From contig CM038464.1 of NCBI GenBank assembly GCA_021464415.1, positions 52,620,783 through 52,684,782 on the forward strand: a DNA stretch of 64,000 bases, given 5' to 3'. Shown piece after piece: positions 45,974 to 57,379 of the stretch. Below the pieces are notes generated by a model. That model did no database searches. It was not told where the DNA came from and worked only from the letters and a program-made list of their open reading frames with translations. Made by a program: the position numbers and the translations under genes. The stretch is from Lonicera japonica (taxonomy: Eukaryota > Streptophyta > Magnoliopsida > Dipsacales > Caprifoliaceae). The stretch's first letter is position 1, and each line of letters starts with the position of its first letter.

Positions 45974-47460
45974 CTATTGATAATACTTCTTCAGTCGATC
46001 TATGTTGACTGGTGAATGCAGTAACTGTCCGTCTAAGTCAGCGAGTATAGCGGCACCCCCTGTATCAATCTTTTTGACGATATATGGCCCTGTCCACTTC
46101 TGCCCGAACTTACCCCTTGGGTCTCTGGCTGGCTCTTGAATTTCTTTCAATGTCGTTCTCATTGATACCCCGAGTTTTCACTTTCTGGTTAAATGCTCGA
46201 GCGATTCTCTTCTGATACCCTTGGTGGTGGTATGCGGCTTTCAATCTCTTCTCATCCAGTAGGGCTAGCTCGTTATAACGTGCCTGGACCCACTCCAGTT
46301 CATTGACTTATTTTTCTAGCATTACTTTGAGAGAGGGGACATCTAACTCAACAGGGAGGACTGCTTCCATCCCGTATGTAAGAGAAAATGGGGTTGCCCC
46401 GGTGGAGACCCTCTCGGTGGTGCGGTATCCCCACAATGCATATGGTAATTTCTCTGGCCAGTCCCGGCAGGTGTCGGTCATTTTGCTTAGGATATTTTTT
46501 AGATTTTTGTTGGTGGCCTCAACTTTCCCATTGGTTTGCGGTCTATATGGCGACGATCTGTGTCGGGTGATACCGTACTCCTCCATGACAGAATTAGCCT
46601 CTCATTCGAAGTGAGTGTCGTTGTCTGAGATGATCTCGTATGGGACCCCATACCGACAGATGATATTCCGTCTGATGAATTAGGCAACTTTTCTGGCGTC
46701 AAGGGTTTGGAAAGACTCGGCTTCCACCCATTTGGTGAAATAGTCAATGGCCACTAGTATGAATTCATGGCCGTTGCTGGCTTTGGGTGAAATCTTCCCG
46801 ATGATGTCAATTCCCCAAGTCGCGAAAGGCCAGGGAGCAGTCATGTTGTACAGCCCTTTTGGTGGAAGTTTATGAGATTTAGCATAGATTTGGCACTTGT
46901 GGCAACGGCGTACGTGATTAATGCAGTCGTTCTGCAGGGTAGACCAGTAATAACCTTGTCTGATGATTTTGCGAGCAAGTGTGTGGCCGCTCATGTGAGG
47001 TCCACAATCGCCCCCATGTATCTGATCCATCACTTTGACAGACTCTTCTTCAGTGAGACATTGGAGATGGATCCTGTCGTAGTTCCTCTTATATAGCCTG
47101 CCGGCACAAAGTATGAACCCTGATGCTAATCTCCTTAGTGTGACCCGCGTTCTCTTGTCTGTTTCCTTGGATATTGGTAATTTTTCAACAGGTTCCAGAT
47201 ATCATAAAACTAAGTGGTTGAGTCCCCTTCCTCTTCATTCTCTACCTCAAGGGCCATGCAGTGTGCTGGTCCTGATTTCTTTTACACTATAAGAGTTATT
47301 TCTTCCATCCCCTCCGGGATATCGATCATAGTTGCCAGGGTGCCAGTGCATCAGCAAAACTGTTCTGTGACCTGTGGACATAGTAAAACTCCGCATGCTC
47401 ATACCTTCCTGCGACATCCTCCAGTCGGGCGAGGTACGGGACTAATTTCTCATCTCTGAT
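45974..47460 (-). pseudogene. Tat element integrase
   Basis: The HHCC zinc domain is visible: H and H in HGGDCGPHMSGHTLA and the two Cys in RRCHKCQIYA (about 47030-46890). The catalytic core follows: GIDIIG (first Asp, about 46815), IISDNDTHF (second Asp) and NGKVEATNKN (Glu, about 46530). The C-terminal part reads WTGPYIVKKIDTGGAAIL and ends in LKKYYQ before a stop at 45974. Stops at about 46680 and 46600 and further frame changes break it. The enzyme would insert the element cDNA into the nuclear genome. Confidence 0.88.
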
Positions 47461-47512
47461 CTTCCATTCCTTCAGAACTTGGTGGACCACTAGTGCTGAA
47501 TCTCCTGTATAC

Positions 47513-49624
47513 CTATATTCTTTTTATAGCCCTTTGGAGTGCGATCTCTAAACCGATTATGCAGGCTTCATATTCGGCCATGTTGTTGGTGCAGAAGAAA
47601 TCTAGACGATATGATACCGGGGAGTGAGTTTGGTCTGGAGAGACTAACAGGATGCCTATCCCGTTTCCGTTTCGGTTGGCGGCACCATCAAAGTACAATT
47701 TCCAGTCTTCATCGATCTCGACATTCATGATAGTTTCATCCAGGAATTCGGCTTCTTCTAGCATGTCTCTCAATATCGGATTATGGGCCAGGTAATCAGC
47801 TATGATCTTGCCTTTGACTGCCTTCTGGGTCATGTAGGTGATGTCGAATTTGGAGAGCAAAAATAACCATTTTGCCATACGGTTCGAGAGAGCTGGTTTC
47901 TCGAAGAGGTATTTTAACGGATCAATTCGTGATGCCAGGATGACCGGAAAAACTAGCATGTATTGCCGCAATTTCTGTGTTACCCAGACGAGAGCGGTGC
48001 ACGATTTCTCTAATGGCGTGTAGTTTATCTCAAATGGGGACAGTTTCTTGCTGATGTAGTAGATGGCCTGTTCTTTCCGTGTATCGGTCAAATGTTGGGC
48101 TAGCATGGCTCCTGCAGCTGAATCAATGACGGTCAGGTATAGAATTAGTGGTAGTCCGGTTTGTGGCGGGGCTAACACCGGGGGTTTGGAGAGGTAGTCT
48201 TTTATTCTGTCAAAAGCTTCCTGGCACTGATTGTCCCATTCTCCTGGTGATGACTTCCTCAGGAGTTTGAAGATGGGCTCACAAGTTTGAGTGAGCTGAG
48301 AGATGAACCTGCTGATGTACTGCAGATTACCCAAAAATCTCCGGACTTCTTTCTCGGTACGAGGCTCGGGCATGTCTCGGATAACTCAAATTTTGGCAGG
48401 GTCTACCTCGATTCCATTCTTACTATCGACATAGCCCAGGAGTTTTCCCTTGGTTATCCCGAACACACATTTCTGCGGATTGAGTCTCATCTGGTACTGG
48501 CAGAGGCGGTCAAAGAAGGCTCGCAAGGCTGGTACATGGCCTTCCCTCTCTTTTGACTTAATTATCATGTCGTCTACATACACCTCTACTTCTTTGTGAA
48601 TCATGTCGTGGAAGATAGCTGTGGCTGCCCTCTGATATGTTGCTCCGATATTCTTCAGCCCGAATGGCATAACGGTGTAGTAGTATGTTCCCCACGGTGT
48701 GATGAACGCTGTTTTTTTTTGGTGATTCGGGTGCATTTTGATCTGGTTATACCCGGGGAAACCGTCCACGAATGATTTTAAGGCATGGTTAGCGGTATTA
48801 TCCACTATCAAATCAATGTTGGGCAATGGGAAATCATCTTTTGGGCAAGCTTTATTGAGATCTCTGTAATCTACGCACATGCGAACTTTCCCATTTGTTT
48901 TTGGGACGGGTACAATGTTGGCTAACCATGAAGGGTACTCGATCACCCGTAAGAACCCCACACTCAGTTATTTCATCACTTTCTCTTTTACTTTCAGGGA
49001 CCATTCTGGCGTAAGTTTTCTCAACTTCTGCTTGACGGGCCTAAATTCCGGCTTGGTGTGTATCTCATGCATGACTATCTGGCTGTTCAATCCTGGCATA
49101 TCTGCATAAGACCAGGCAAAGACGTTTACGTACTCTTTCAGAGTTTGTGTGAATTCCTCTCTTTCTGCCTCACTTAGACTTGCCCCAATGAGGACCTCTT
49201 TTCTTTCATCTTTTGTCCCGAAATTAATCACAAGAGTGTCTCCCTCCTCACTCTGTATACGTTGCTCCTCCCGTTCAGGGTGTTTGTTTAGTCTTTCCAA
49301 CTCCATATAAGTAATTACATAATTAAAATTAACAGGATAATGCAAAACAGAGTCTTCTTCATTGATAATAGTGCTTACAGGTACAAGTTTAAACAATAAA
49401 TCTATGAGTGACTCCTCCCTAGCCTTACCCTCTCTCTTATCTTTCACCCTTACAATTTCACTATTTTCCCCCTTTTCTTGGTGATCCGGGTCAGCGTGTA
49501 TCAAGTGTACAGGGTCATCTCTTGGTTCGTTATCCCCCAGAGCCATGATGTCGAAGAGATTTCCGATCATTTCTTCCTCTTCATCTTCCCCGTTTTCATT
49601 TTCTTTCTTCAGCCCGATTGTCAA
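47513..49624 (-). pseudogene. Tat element reverse transcriptase, RNase H and second RNase H
   Basis: Three long open stretches lie in order on the minus strand (49624-48968, 48961-48386, 48373-47513). The first ends with the pre-RT block FAWSYADMPGL. The second holds VRMCVDYRDLNKACPKD, ATYQRA and the catalytic box EVYVDDMIIKS (about 48590-48560). The third has the RT connection (RRFLGNLQYISRFI), the first RNase H (INYTPLEKSC) and the second, archaeal-type RNase H (WKLYFDGAANRNGNGIGILL, NMAEYEAC), a Tat-lineage mark. They are separated by a TAA (48970-48968) and a TGA (48388-48386), readable as changed CAA and CGA codons. Confidence 0.9.
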
Positions 49625-50156
49625 CTTGGTAGAGAAGCTGTGTATGACCTTTTCCTTAATATAAAGGTCCTCTTCATAGAAGATTTCCCATCCTGGAAGG
49701 TTCTTTCCGTCTCTATTTCTCCAAGGCTCTTGAAAGCCGCAAAAGGGGAAGTTCTCTTATTCTTTGACGAAAAACCCATTCAGAGAGCTAAAACTCGGAT
49801 ACTGATGCCCTCGGCTCCTTTTCTCTTGATCGTCTTCTTCGGTGTGTTGGTACCCCAACCCTTCTTTTGCGTGCCTCGTCACTAGTTCTAGGGCCTGGAG
49901 TAACCCTGGCTACCCCATTCCTAGACTAGCTCCAGGTAAATATTTCCATCATTCTCAACATATTTGTGATCTTAGTGCTAAGACCGGGGATATTGTCAGG
50001 GGGTAGATACTCGATTCTCTGGGTGGTGAGAGCTTGTACTTGAGGTTCGTAAGAAAAGCCTCCCAACTATATGCTTTGGCTCCCGATGCCCAAAACAGGT
50101 AATTCCAATCTGCCAAGGTCCTCTCAGGATCTCCTTGGATGGTGATTATATTCCCT

Positions 50157-50906
50157 TCAAACGGTATCTTGATCTTCTGGTGTAAGGAGGAGGGTAGTGC
50201 TCCTATGTCGTGTAGCCATGCTCTTCCAATAGGAGGTTAAACTGGAGGGAATGTCTATGATTTGAAAGTCGACCGAAAAGTTTTCGGGACCGACCATGAG
50301 ATCTAGCTTTAGGGAACCCAGAACGGTCCTTCTAGTGTTGTCATAGGCTCTAACGGTCACAGCTGACGGGGAAAGTTCTGAGTCTAAGATACCCAGACAT
50401 CTGGCAGTCTTCAAGGGGCAGACGTTTATGGTTGACCCGTTGTCGATGAGGACTTGCGGCAGGATTTTTCCTCAGGTCCGGACAGTGATATGGAGGGCTA
50501 GGCTATGTTTTCTTCCCAATGGAGATAAGTCTTCATCTGAAAATGACAGACTTCTTTGGACTGTAAGTAACCCGATCATGTTTGGCAGTTGCTCTGGTGT
50601 GGAATCTGGTGATATGACAGCCTCGTCTAGAAGTTTGATGAAGGCGGTCCTGTGAGGTTTGGAGGCAACCAAGAGGCCCCAAATAGTGATGTGTGCCTGA
50701 GTTTTCTTCAACTGTTCCAGTACTCGATCTTCTCCTATTTCCTTAGGAGGTGGTGATTTCTCGGCATCCATTGGTGGTGGCTGGTATACCCTCCCTGAAC
50801 GGGTGATTTGTTGTATCCAAAGTGATGCTGGGTCTGATCCTTCTGGGGTTTCTAATGACTCTGGCTCTGCCGACCAACTGAAAGTCCTGGGGGAGGTTTC
50901 TGTCAT
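50157..50906 (-). pseudogene. Tat element protease region
   Basis: The open stretch 50906-50472 ends with RSLSFSDEDLSPLGRKHSL and ALHITVRT. After a stop the next stretch gives VLIDNGSTINVCPLKTARCL (around 50454-50395) and AYDNTRRTVLGSLKLDLMVG. DNGS is the form taken by the aspartic-protease active site (usually D-S/T-G) in Tat elements. The protease would cleave the polyprotein inside the particle. One nonsense codon separates the two open parts, and a frameshift follows near 50200. Confidence 0.8.
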
Positions 50907-51063
50907 ACAGATTGTCTCCTTAGGGGGGCCTCGGGGATTTCCATGGCTGATTCTTCTTCTCCTGGGTCCATCCTATCCCAGATTTTTTGGGATTATTTTT
51001 GATTATAAGTGGTTGTGAGATCCCCTGATTTGCATTTCCTAACCCCTTCCCGGGTAGGAAGTT

Positions 51064-52852
51064 CATTTTAGCCATCCATTAGTCGATTATCGGATTAAGG
51101 CCTGCCGCCACTTGAGCCTTTGCTGGCAGTACAACGGGTGCTTTGCAAGCTGGGTCATCTCGAATGAGTCCTACGGGGTCAAAGCCTTCTTCATCAGTGG
51201 TTAAGGCGTTAATTCCCGCAGGTGGAGCGTGGTTAGGAAGGGGATTGTTGGTAACATTGGGCCCGCCGGGTGCGGGGATGGTTCCGGCTTCAATGAGGTC
51301 CTGGATACGATGGCGAAGAGCCAAACAGCGTTCCGTGTCATGGACCTGCTGCTTGATGGTATGCACAGTTCTCATTCATTCTCCAGGTGCTGGGAATAGG
51401 GTTTGGTGGGGGGCGCGGGTTGAGCGGAGTGATCAGTTCGGCCTTTCGGAGTAGTTCCAAGCTTTTAACCAGGGTAGTGGAGAGGGTGCAGAAGTTTCTC
51501 CTCCTCTTAGCCTCGGTGCTCGAAGGGTCTCCTTGTGCGGGCCAACTCATCTGAGGGGCTTGTTGTGACTGTTGAAATGGATTTTATTGGTAGGGGTATG
51601 AGCTTAGTTGGTTTACAGCTGGAGTGGCCATTTTTTTCTATGTGTATGAGGCTTTCTTAGTATCGGTTTCTGTTTTCTTGGCCAATTCTTCCTCTACTTG
51701 CGACCCCATACTCAACAGGGCTCTGAAGTGTGGGAATACATGCTTTTTCATGCAACTCAGTACAGCTGGGGTGAAATTCTTCTATATGATCTCCAACTGC
51801 TCTTCTTCATCGGGTCGCTTGGACATTTGGGAGGCCATCTATTTCCAGCGTGTGACAAAATCGCTGAAGCTTTCTTTCTCGCCTTGTTTGGCCATTTCCA
51901 GGTGTTTACGGGTAATTTCCAAATCCTCGTTGGACCCGTATTTGGTCATGAACTCCTTGACGATATCTCCCCAAGTTTTTGTGTGGTGCCTCTCCAGATC
52001 GAAAAACCAGCTCAGGGCGGCACCCGTGAGAGTCATATGAAAGGCTTGAGCCAACTCCAACTCTCCGCAACCGAACACTTACATAGATCTGATGTAGGGT
52101 TGGAGGTGAGTTTTTGGGGGTGTGGTCCCTGTAAATTTGGTGATGGAAGGGAGTTTGAATCCCTGAGGTAATCTTGCTTCTGGGTAGAGGGAGAAGGCAT
52201 TCATATCTGTGATCTCGTCTGCCCCTTTTATCAGAGAAATCCCCCTTTGCAGAACCTTCATCTGCTCTTTCAGTTTTTTTATTTTTTCACTTTCTCTTGA
52301 CACCTCATCGGGCTGTTCCCGAGCTATAACCGATTTTGCATACACTGCTCGAAGTCGGTTGATGTCTGGGTATTCATTAGGAGGGGCTACCGGGGCCGGT
52401 GGTGGAATAGGTCTTGCGGGGACTTGTGGCCATGGCTGGTATTGGGGATCAAGGCCTTACTGAGGTTGTGGTCAGATGATGGATGGCTCTTGTTGTTGGT
52501 AAGTGGGGCCTGAATCCGGGGCCCATTGATTTTGGTTGTTGGGATCGGTCTGAATGGGACCGGGTGGGATATGACCCGTTTGCGGTGGATTGGTTCCTTG
52601 GACTGGGGAAAGTACTTGCGATGACTGCCCTTGATCTCGATTCGGTGGTAGTCGTTAAAACCCTGGTGGTTTGGCCCATTCGGCTGACAACTCTTCTACT
52701 CAGACTCGGGTACTCTGTTGCTCGTTCGTGAGATTTGCTAGATTCATGCTAACGGTCATTAGCAAACGATGCATCTCGGCTAAAGTTGGCTGAGGTGCAG
52801 ACGCCTCGGCTAGGCTCTGCTCTGTCTCTTGATTCTCGCGTCCATCGGCCAT
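51064..52852 (-). pseudogene. Tat element gag
   Basis: The candidate start is the ATG at 52852-52850 (MADGRENQETEQ). A Pro/Gln-rich region with several stops follows. The capsid part is recognisable: TKFTGTTPPKTHLQPYI (about 52130), then GAALSWFFDLERHH, TWGDIVKEFMTKYGS and ESFSDFVTRWK (to 51839), continuing with a GSQVEEELAKK segment near 51700. A C-terminal zinc-binding-like segment reads CAYHQAAG followed, after a frame change, by DTERCLALRHRIQDLI. Gag assembles the virus-like particle. At least three stops and a frameshift disable it. Confidence 0.8.
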
Positions 52853-53584
52853 TTCAGGTGTGCTTGGTCTTACTAGTCTTTCGGTATGATCTCGACCGGC
52901 TCAACCTTCCAGTCTGTCGTCGTATTACGGCTGTAGACGAAACCACGTGGCGAAGATGAAGGAAGACTATGATGCGACTCGATTTTTGCCAAAAACACCA
53001 CTAAAAATTGCCGAGAAAAGACTCGGGTTTCAAAAAGGTGTTATAAAGTAAGCCGCAGGGTGGTACATCCCCTACGGCTGTTTGACAATCGTTTTAGCTG
53101 ACTCGATCTTATATGCTGCACAGGTGTACGAACGGTTAAGGCTTCAGGATCCCTCCTATTTGGCAAGACCTTGCGATATACCCCAGGGGCGGGTACGTGC
53201 AAGAGCCTTTTGATATACTTCCCGGGTACGTGAGTGTTCTCGTCACTCGATATACCTCGGGGGCATACTTGGCCAAGAAGAGTGGAAGTAAATGCTTTCG
53301 GTTTATGTTGGCCCAAGCAAGCCAACTCCCTACTCACTTATAATACTTCCGAGGGTTTGGGGTAAATTCACACTCATAGAACCAATGCATGATTTGTGAA
53401 AGTGCGTGTAAAGTTTGAAAGGTTGATTTCACGGATATCATTATCTTTATTACGTATTTTTGAAAAACTCCCATTTTTAGAAAAAGGTTTCTTCTCAATC
53501 AATTAACATCAGTAGAGAAAGCGGTAAAAGCAAGTATTCAACAGATAAACAAAAGTCCACATATAAGAGTCTAGTTTTCTAACA
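52853..53584 (-). other. Leader of the Tat element between primer-binding site and gag
   Basis: About 730 bp of moderately GC-rich untranslated sequence. It includes three copies of a motif like GATATACC..GGGG...GTACGTG (about 53174-53270). No ORF with coding character is seen. Confidence 0.5.
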
Positions 53585-53604
53585 GTCCCCAGCAAAGTCG
53601 CCAC
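53585..53604 (-). promoter_or_regulatory. Primer-binding site of the Tat element
   Basis: Right after the minus-strand LTR end comes GTGGCGACTTTGCTGGGGAC. TGGCGACT..GCTGGGG is the primer-binding string usual in Tat-lineage elements. Its tRNA was not determined here. Confidence 0.8.
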
Positions 53605-54786
53605 TGTGAGAATCCGCAAATGCGACCCCCGGGTCTCGTCCCCATTCGGTTGGGCGTCTGAAACGTCGGAACGGATTCCGTCGTTCCATTTGCTGGAGTA
53701 TTTTGATAATTCACATCACATGTCCCAATGTTCCATTTCTAGATGCAAAGGGGTTCATTCAGAGTCGCCAGTACGTTTTACGAGAAAACGGACAAAAAGT
53801 GTCGTGTAAGAGGAAATGCTATAGACAAGCCTTTCTTTACACTTTTGTCTACGAAACCAGGATTCTATAGGGTTCAGAAACTATATTACGGTTTGGGAAG
53901 GTGTTAAGCACCCATTCCGCCCTTTCGGTCTCTAGTGGTCTTTTATATGTTTATTCTATGTTGAAAAACTTGGATGCTTTTACTGACAGTCTACTACTTT
54001 CTAAGTGAAAACCCTAATTTTGGGAAAACGGGGAAAGGGATGAAAACCTCTGTGTTCCGAGATCTAATGTTTAGTTTTGAGAAATACAAATACAAGTGTC
54101 AAGAGTTTGTTTTTAGAGGGAGTTTTACCGTGTTATTTCTCAGATAACGACGATTTTTCTCGGATTTTTGATTTATTTGGAAAAAAGTGTTGGATCTTGT
54201 ATCGGAATTAATTCAATATGGAATTAGAACTTTTGAGGGGAGTTCTACCAGACATATCACAATTTATGAAACCGATGGGATATACCGGGTTTTTAATTCC
54301 TAAGTAAGTTTTATCGGTCCGGGTTTTGAAAATAGGATTTTATTCGGATGATAATATACTTACTCTTTTGGTTTTGAAAATGGTTTTATCAGGGTCTTTT
54401 GTTTTGAAAACGGTAGACTACTTTGTAACTTAGCAATAAGTTTATTCAAATAAAATGTGGACTGAATAATAGAAGTAAAACAAGTACACAGATATATAAT
54501 TTAAATACTAGAAAGGATTTTCTTTACCTTCCCGATGAGAATAATAATAAGAAAGAAAATATAATACGGCAGAGAGATCTCCGGCGATAATGATCTTTTC
54601 CTTTTTCAGATATTTCCGAGAATTCGATTCCAGAGACGGGACACGTCGAGTGTCGAGAATAGATTCGATAATTCTTCAGAAATAAGACGAGAATTGAGAA
54701 TGCTTGATGAAAGACTAGAAAATCAGATATAAGCCAATAATTCTTCAATCCCAAGTTGCCGTCTGGAACCCTTGGGGGTGTTGGCC

Positions 54787-54794
54787 TATTTATA
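54787..54794 (-). promoter_or_regulatory. TATA box of the Tat LTR promoter
   Basis: TATAAATA on the minus strand, within CACTATAAATAGGCC, lies 15 bp downstream of the last palindrome. Transcription would start about 25-30 bp further, near 54760. Confidence 0.75.
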
Positions 54795-54809
54795 GTGCTC
54801 GGGAAAGAT

Positions 54810-55017
54810 TGTCGCGCGACACTTCTCCAAATGGGGCATATGTCGCGCGACATAGTGTACAATGTCGCGCGACAAACGGCTGAAGTGATGTTTCTGACAG
54901 ACTGATGTGTCAGAGAGTGGATGGTCTGGTGTCAGGAGGGATTGTCGCGCGACATAGTGGGATTGTCGCGCGACATATCAGTGATTGTCGCGCGATAATG
55001 TGATATGTCGTGCGACA
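54810..55017. repeat. Cluster of TGTCGCGCGACA palindromes in U3
   Basis: Perfect copies lie at 54810-54821, 54841-54852, 54863-54874, 54943-54954 and 54964-54975. One-base variants lie at 54986-54997 (TGTCGCGCGATA) and 55006-55017 (TGTCGTGCGACA). Many are preceded by GAT or AA. They are too regular and too CpG-rich for chance in this AT-rich setting. Confidence 0.95.
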
Positions 55018-55162
55018 ATCTCTCTTAAAAATAGGTTTGTTGGCCAACAAACCCTTTCGGGGTAGTTTCCGGTGCTCGGGTGGGTCTCGGACCCAAAAAC
55101 AGTAGTTTTCGAAGGTCGTTAGGGTTCTTGCGGGAGTCACGGATCGGGGTGTCTACAGTGGC

Positions 55163-56793
55163 CCAACTCCACATATATTGAAAGAAAACTTGATCACAAA
55201 TTTGAAAAACGTGACTTTGCGTTGGATTGTGCGTTTTCAATTTTATGTTTTTTTTCACGAATATGTTAATGTAGATTTTTTCTACTCGTCAATACCTTTC
55301 TGTTAATATATGCTACGTAAAAAACATATCAAAATTGAGTGAGTAATGATTTTTTAAATTTTAAAAGAAAAAAAATTATTTTTCTCTTTTCTTTAGTGAA
55401 GAAGATGATGAACAGAGCAAGAGACTTGTCACTGTCTATGGTAATGACAAATTTTAGTGACAGTATTCTTTCTAATAATAATAAAATAAAATATGCATAT
55501 TTTTTTATGAGAAGAGATACTTTTGAATATGCAATTTTTTATTTTTTTATTGATATATGCACAATGTGTATTAACTTATATATAATGTTGGTATATGTGG
55601 AAAATTTTTTATGCTTCTCATAATAATGTTTTTGATGCATAATAATATTTTTATTACCAATACTATCACGTTTTATGGCAATTTAATTGTTGACCATAGA
55701 ATATGTTTTTATGTGTCATGACATATTTTTTGTTTATCCTATATATTGCACTGGCTAGAATTTTTTTTCCAATTAACATTCCTTATATTTTTTTAAAAGG
55801 GAATATGTCTCGGTTGACAATAATAAAAAGACTCAAAAACCTATAGGATGTTAACAAGACTAGATTTATTCGTGGTAAAACATGAACAAGAATCACTCCT
55901 ATAGCGACAAGGACTCAAACTCAAAGAGACGGGTTTATAAAACTGGAAAACAATCTTGCCAACTATATAATGCATACGGATCATGACCTCATTGAACATG
56001 TCAAAATTGTAAATGACATGCTTCAAGTGATAATCCACAAAGGCGGAGTGATAGCGGACTGTGATAAGTATGAAGCTTTAAGCATTACTTTGCCTGACCC
56101 TCTAAAAGAAAAAATTAAGGATTTTTGGTTTGAGAAACCAAGTGAATATAGGGCTCAACATAATGACCTTGTGGATATGTTAAACAGGAAAACTGACAAA
56201 TATGAGACTTGGAGTTACCTATTTTTAGAGGAATATATTTGGAAGAATTTGAACAAGTCTTCCACTCTTATTTTAAGCCTCAATCTCAAAACATCTAGAG
56301 CCCCGGCTCTCCTCTTTCCTTAGATAAAGGATATGGTTCCAACTATTATGGACAGGGAGAAAATAGAAGTATTTATTCCTAGGAAGATCATATACAAATA
56401 ATGCTTAATTTTTATTTCGGTTTATCCTCTTTACATTACATCAGTACTATTTATCAGTCTTTGTACGTTGTATAAATTGTTAGGTTTTTTATTTTGTTAT
56501 GACTTTTTGCATTTTTTTTGTCATTATTATACTTTTGGGCAATCTAAGATTGGTAGAATTCAAGTGAATTCTCATATAAGAATTATGGTACAATTTAAAA
56601 TTTAAGTTAAAAGAAATTTGAAATCTGAATTTTGATAATAATTGGGAACATAGTGAACTTTCGATTCAAATTCATATGGAAAATTTCTAATAACTTTAAT
56701 TTCTAAATTGTGACTAAAAATATTGTGTATAATGTTTTCTTAGAATGATGTTGTATTTTTTTTTCTTTTTCATAAAAAGACTCGTCACTAACT
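55163..56793 (+). other. Leader of Copia element B downstream of the Tat insertion, plus unassigned sequence
   Basis: Together with 34135-34276 it separates the Copia primer-binding site from gag, which is too long for a simple leader, so a further insertion is likely. The stretch 55970-56323 is open for 117 codons (HVKIVNDMLQVI, YEALSITLP) and weakly resembles a Copia gag segment. I could not prove it. Confidence 0.4.
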
Positions 56794-57374
56794 ATGGCCA
56801 GTGAGAACATCATAGCTGAATTGAACAAGGGCGATAAGCTCAATGGTGACAATTACAATATTTGGCACCTGAAAATGCATTATGTCCTTAAGGAGCAAGA
56901 AGTGTTAAAGGCCATCAATTTTGTGATGGATGCGCCTATGGCTGATGAGGAAAGTACTAATGTCGTGCAATACAAAGCATGACATGGCTACTTATACTGT
57001 TTGGAAGAAAAAAGATTCCACTATTAAAGGATTCCTAATTAGTTCCATGAGCGATGACCTTGTGGTTGAATATTAGCAGTGTCCTAATGCTAATGCCATC
57101 TGGGTTGCTCTTCGAGAGAAGTTTGGAAGAACTACTGTCTCTAAACTCATGCAGCTAACAATCAAGGTCGACACTTATAAAAAGGTCCTTAACAAATCAA
57201 TGAAATAGCATTTGGAACATCAAGACCTTTGCTGACATTTCGCGTCATTTGGAACTTGAGGATGAGCGCCTTGAGGCAACTAAACCCAATGCTCAAGCTT
57301 ATGTAGCTGAGTCCAGTTTCAAGCAAGTTTTTTGGAACAAACACAAATGGTCTAACTACAACAATAAGGGTAAG
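56794..57374 (+). pseudogene. Copia element B gag, first part
   Basis: ATG 56794 opens MASENIIAELNKGDKLNGDN and IWHLKMHYVL, the Copia gag start (the LNGDNYxxW box). After a stop near 56981 and frame changes it continues with IWVALREKFGRTTVSKLMQL, then RHLELEDERLEATKPNA and AYVAESSFKQ up to the solo LTR. Gag would form the particle. The frame is broken by at least three stops or shifts besides the insertion. Confidence 0.82.
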
Positions 57375-57379
57375 GGTAA

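Larger units (their letters stand above)
34277..55157 (-). mobile_element. Tat-type Gypsy retrotransposon, 20.9 kb, with two antisense accessory genes
   Basis: It is flanked by a perfect 5-bp TSD, gtggc (34272-34276 and 55158-55162). Read on the minus strand it runs: 5' LTR 55157-53605, primer-binding site, gag, protease, RT, RNase H plus a second archaeal-type RNase H, integrase, then two genes on the opposite strand, then the 3' LTR 37446-34277. The duplicated RNase H, the DNGS protease box and the primer site TGGCGACTTTGCTGGGG identify the Tat lineage. Extra antisense ORFs between pol and the 3' LTR are known for some Tat elements. All coding parts carry stops or frameshifts, so this copy is inactive. 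Confidence 0.93.
53605..55157 (-). mobile_element. 5' LTR of the Tat element (1553 bp)
   Basis: Read on the minus strand it starts TGTAGACACCCCGATCC (55157) and ends GGATTCTCACA (53605). It has a U3 with seven TGTCGCGCGACA-type palindromes (55017-54810) and a TATA box (TATAAATA, minus strand 54794-54787). The primer-binding site follows directly. Confidence 0.92.
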
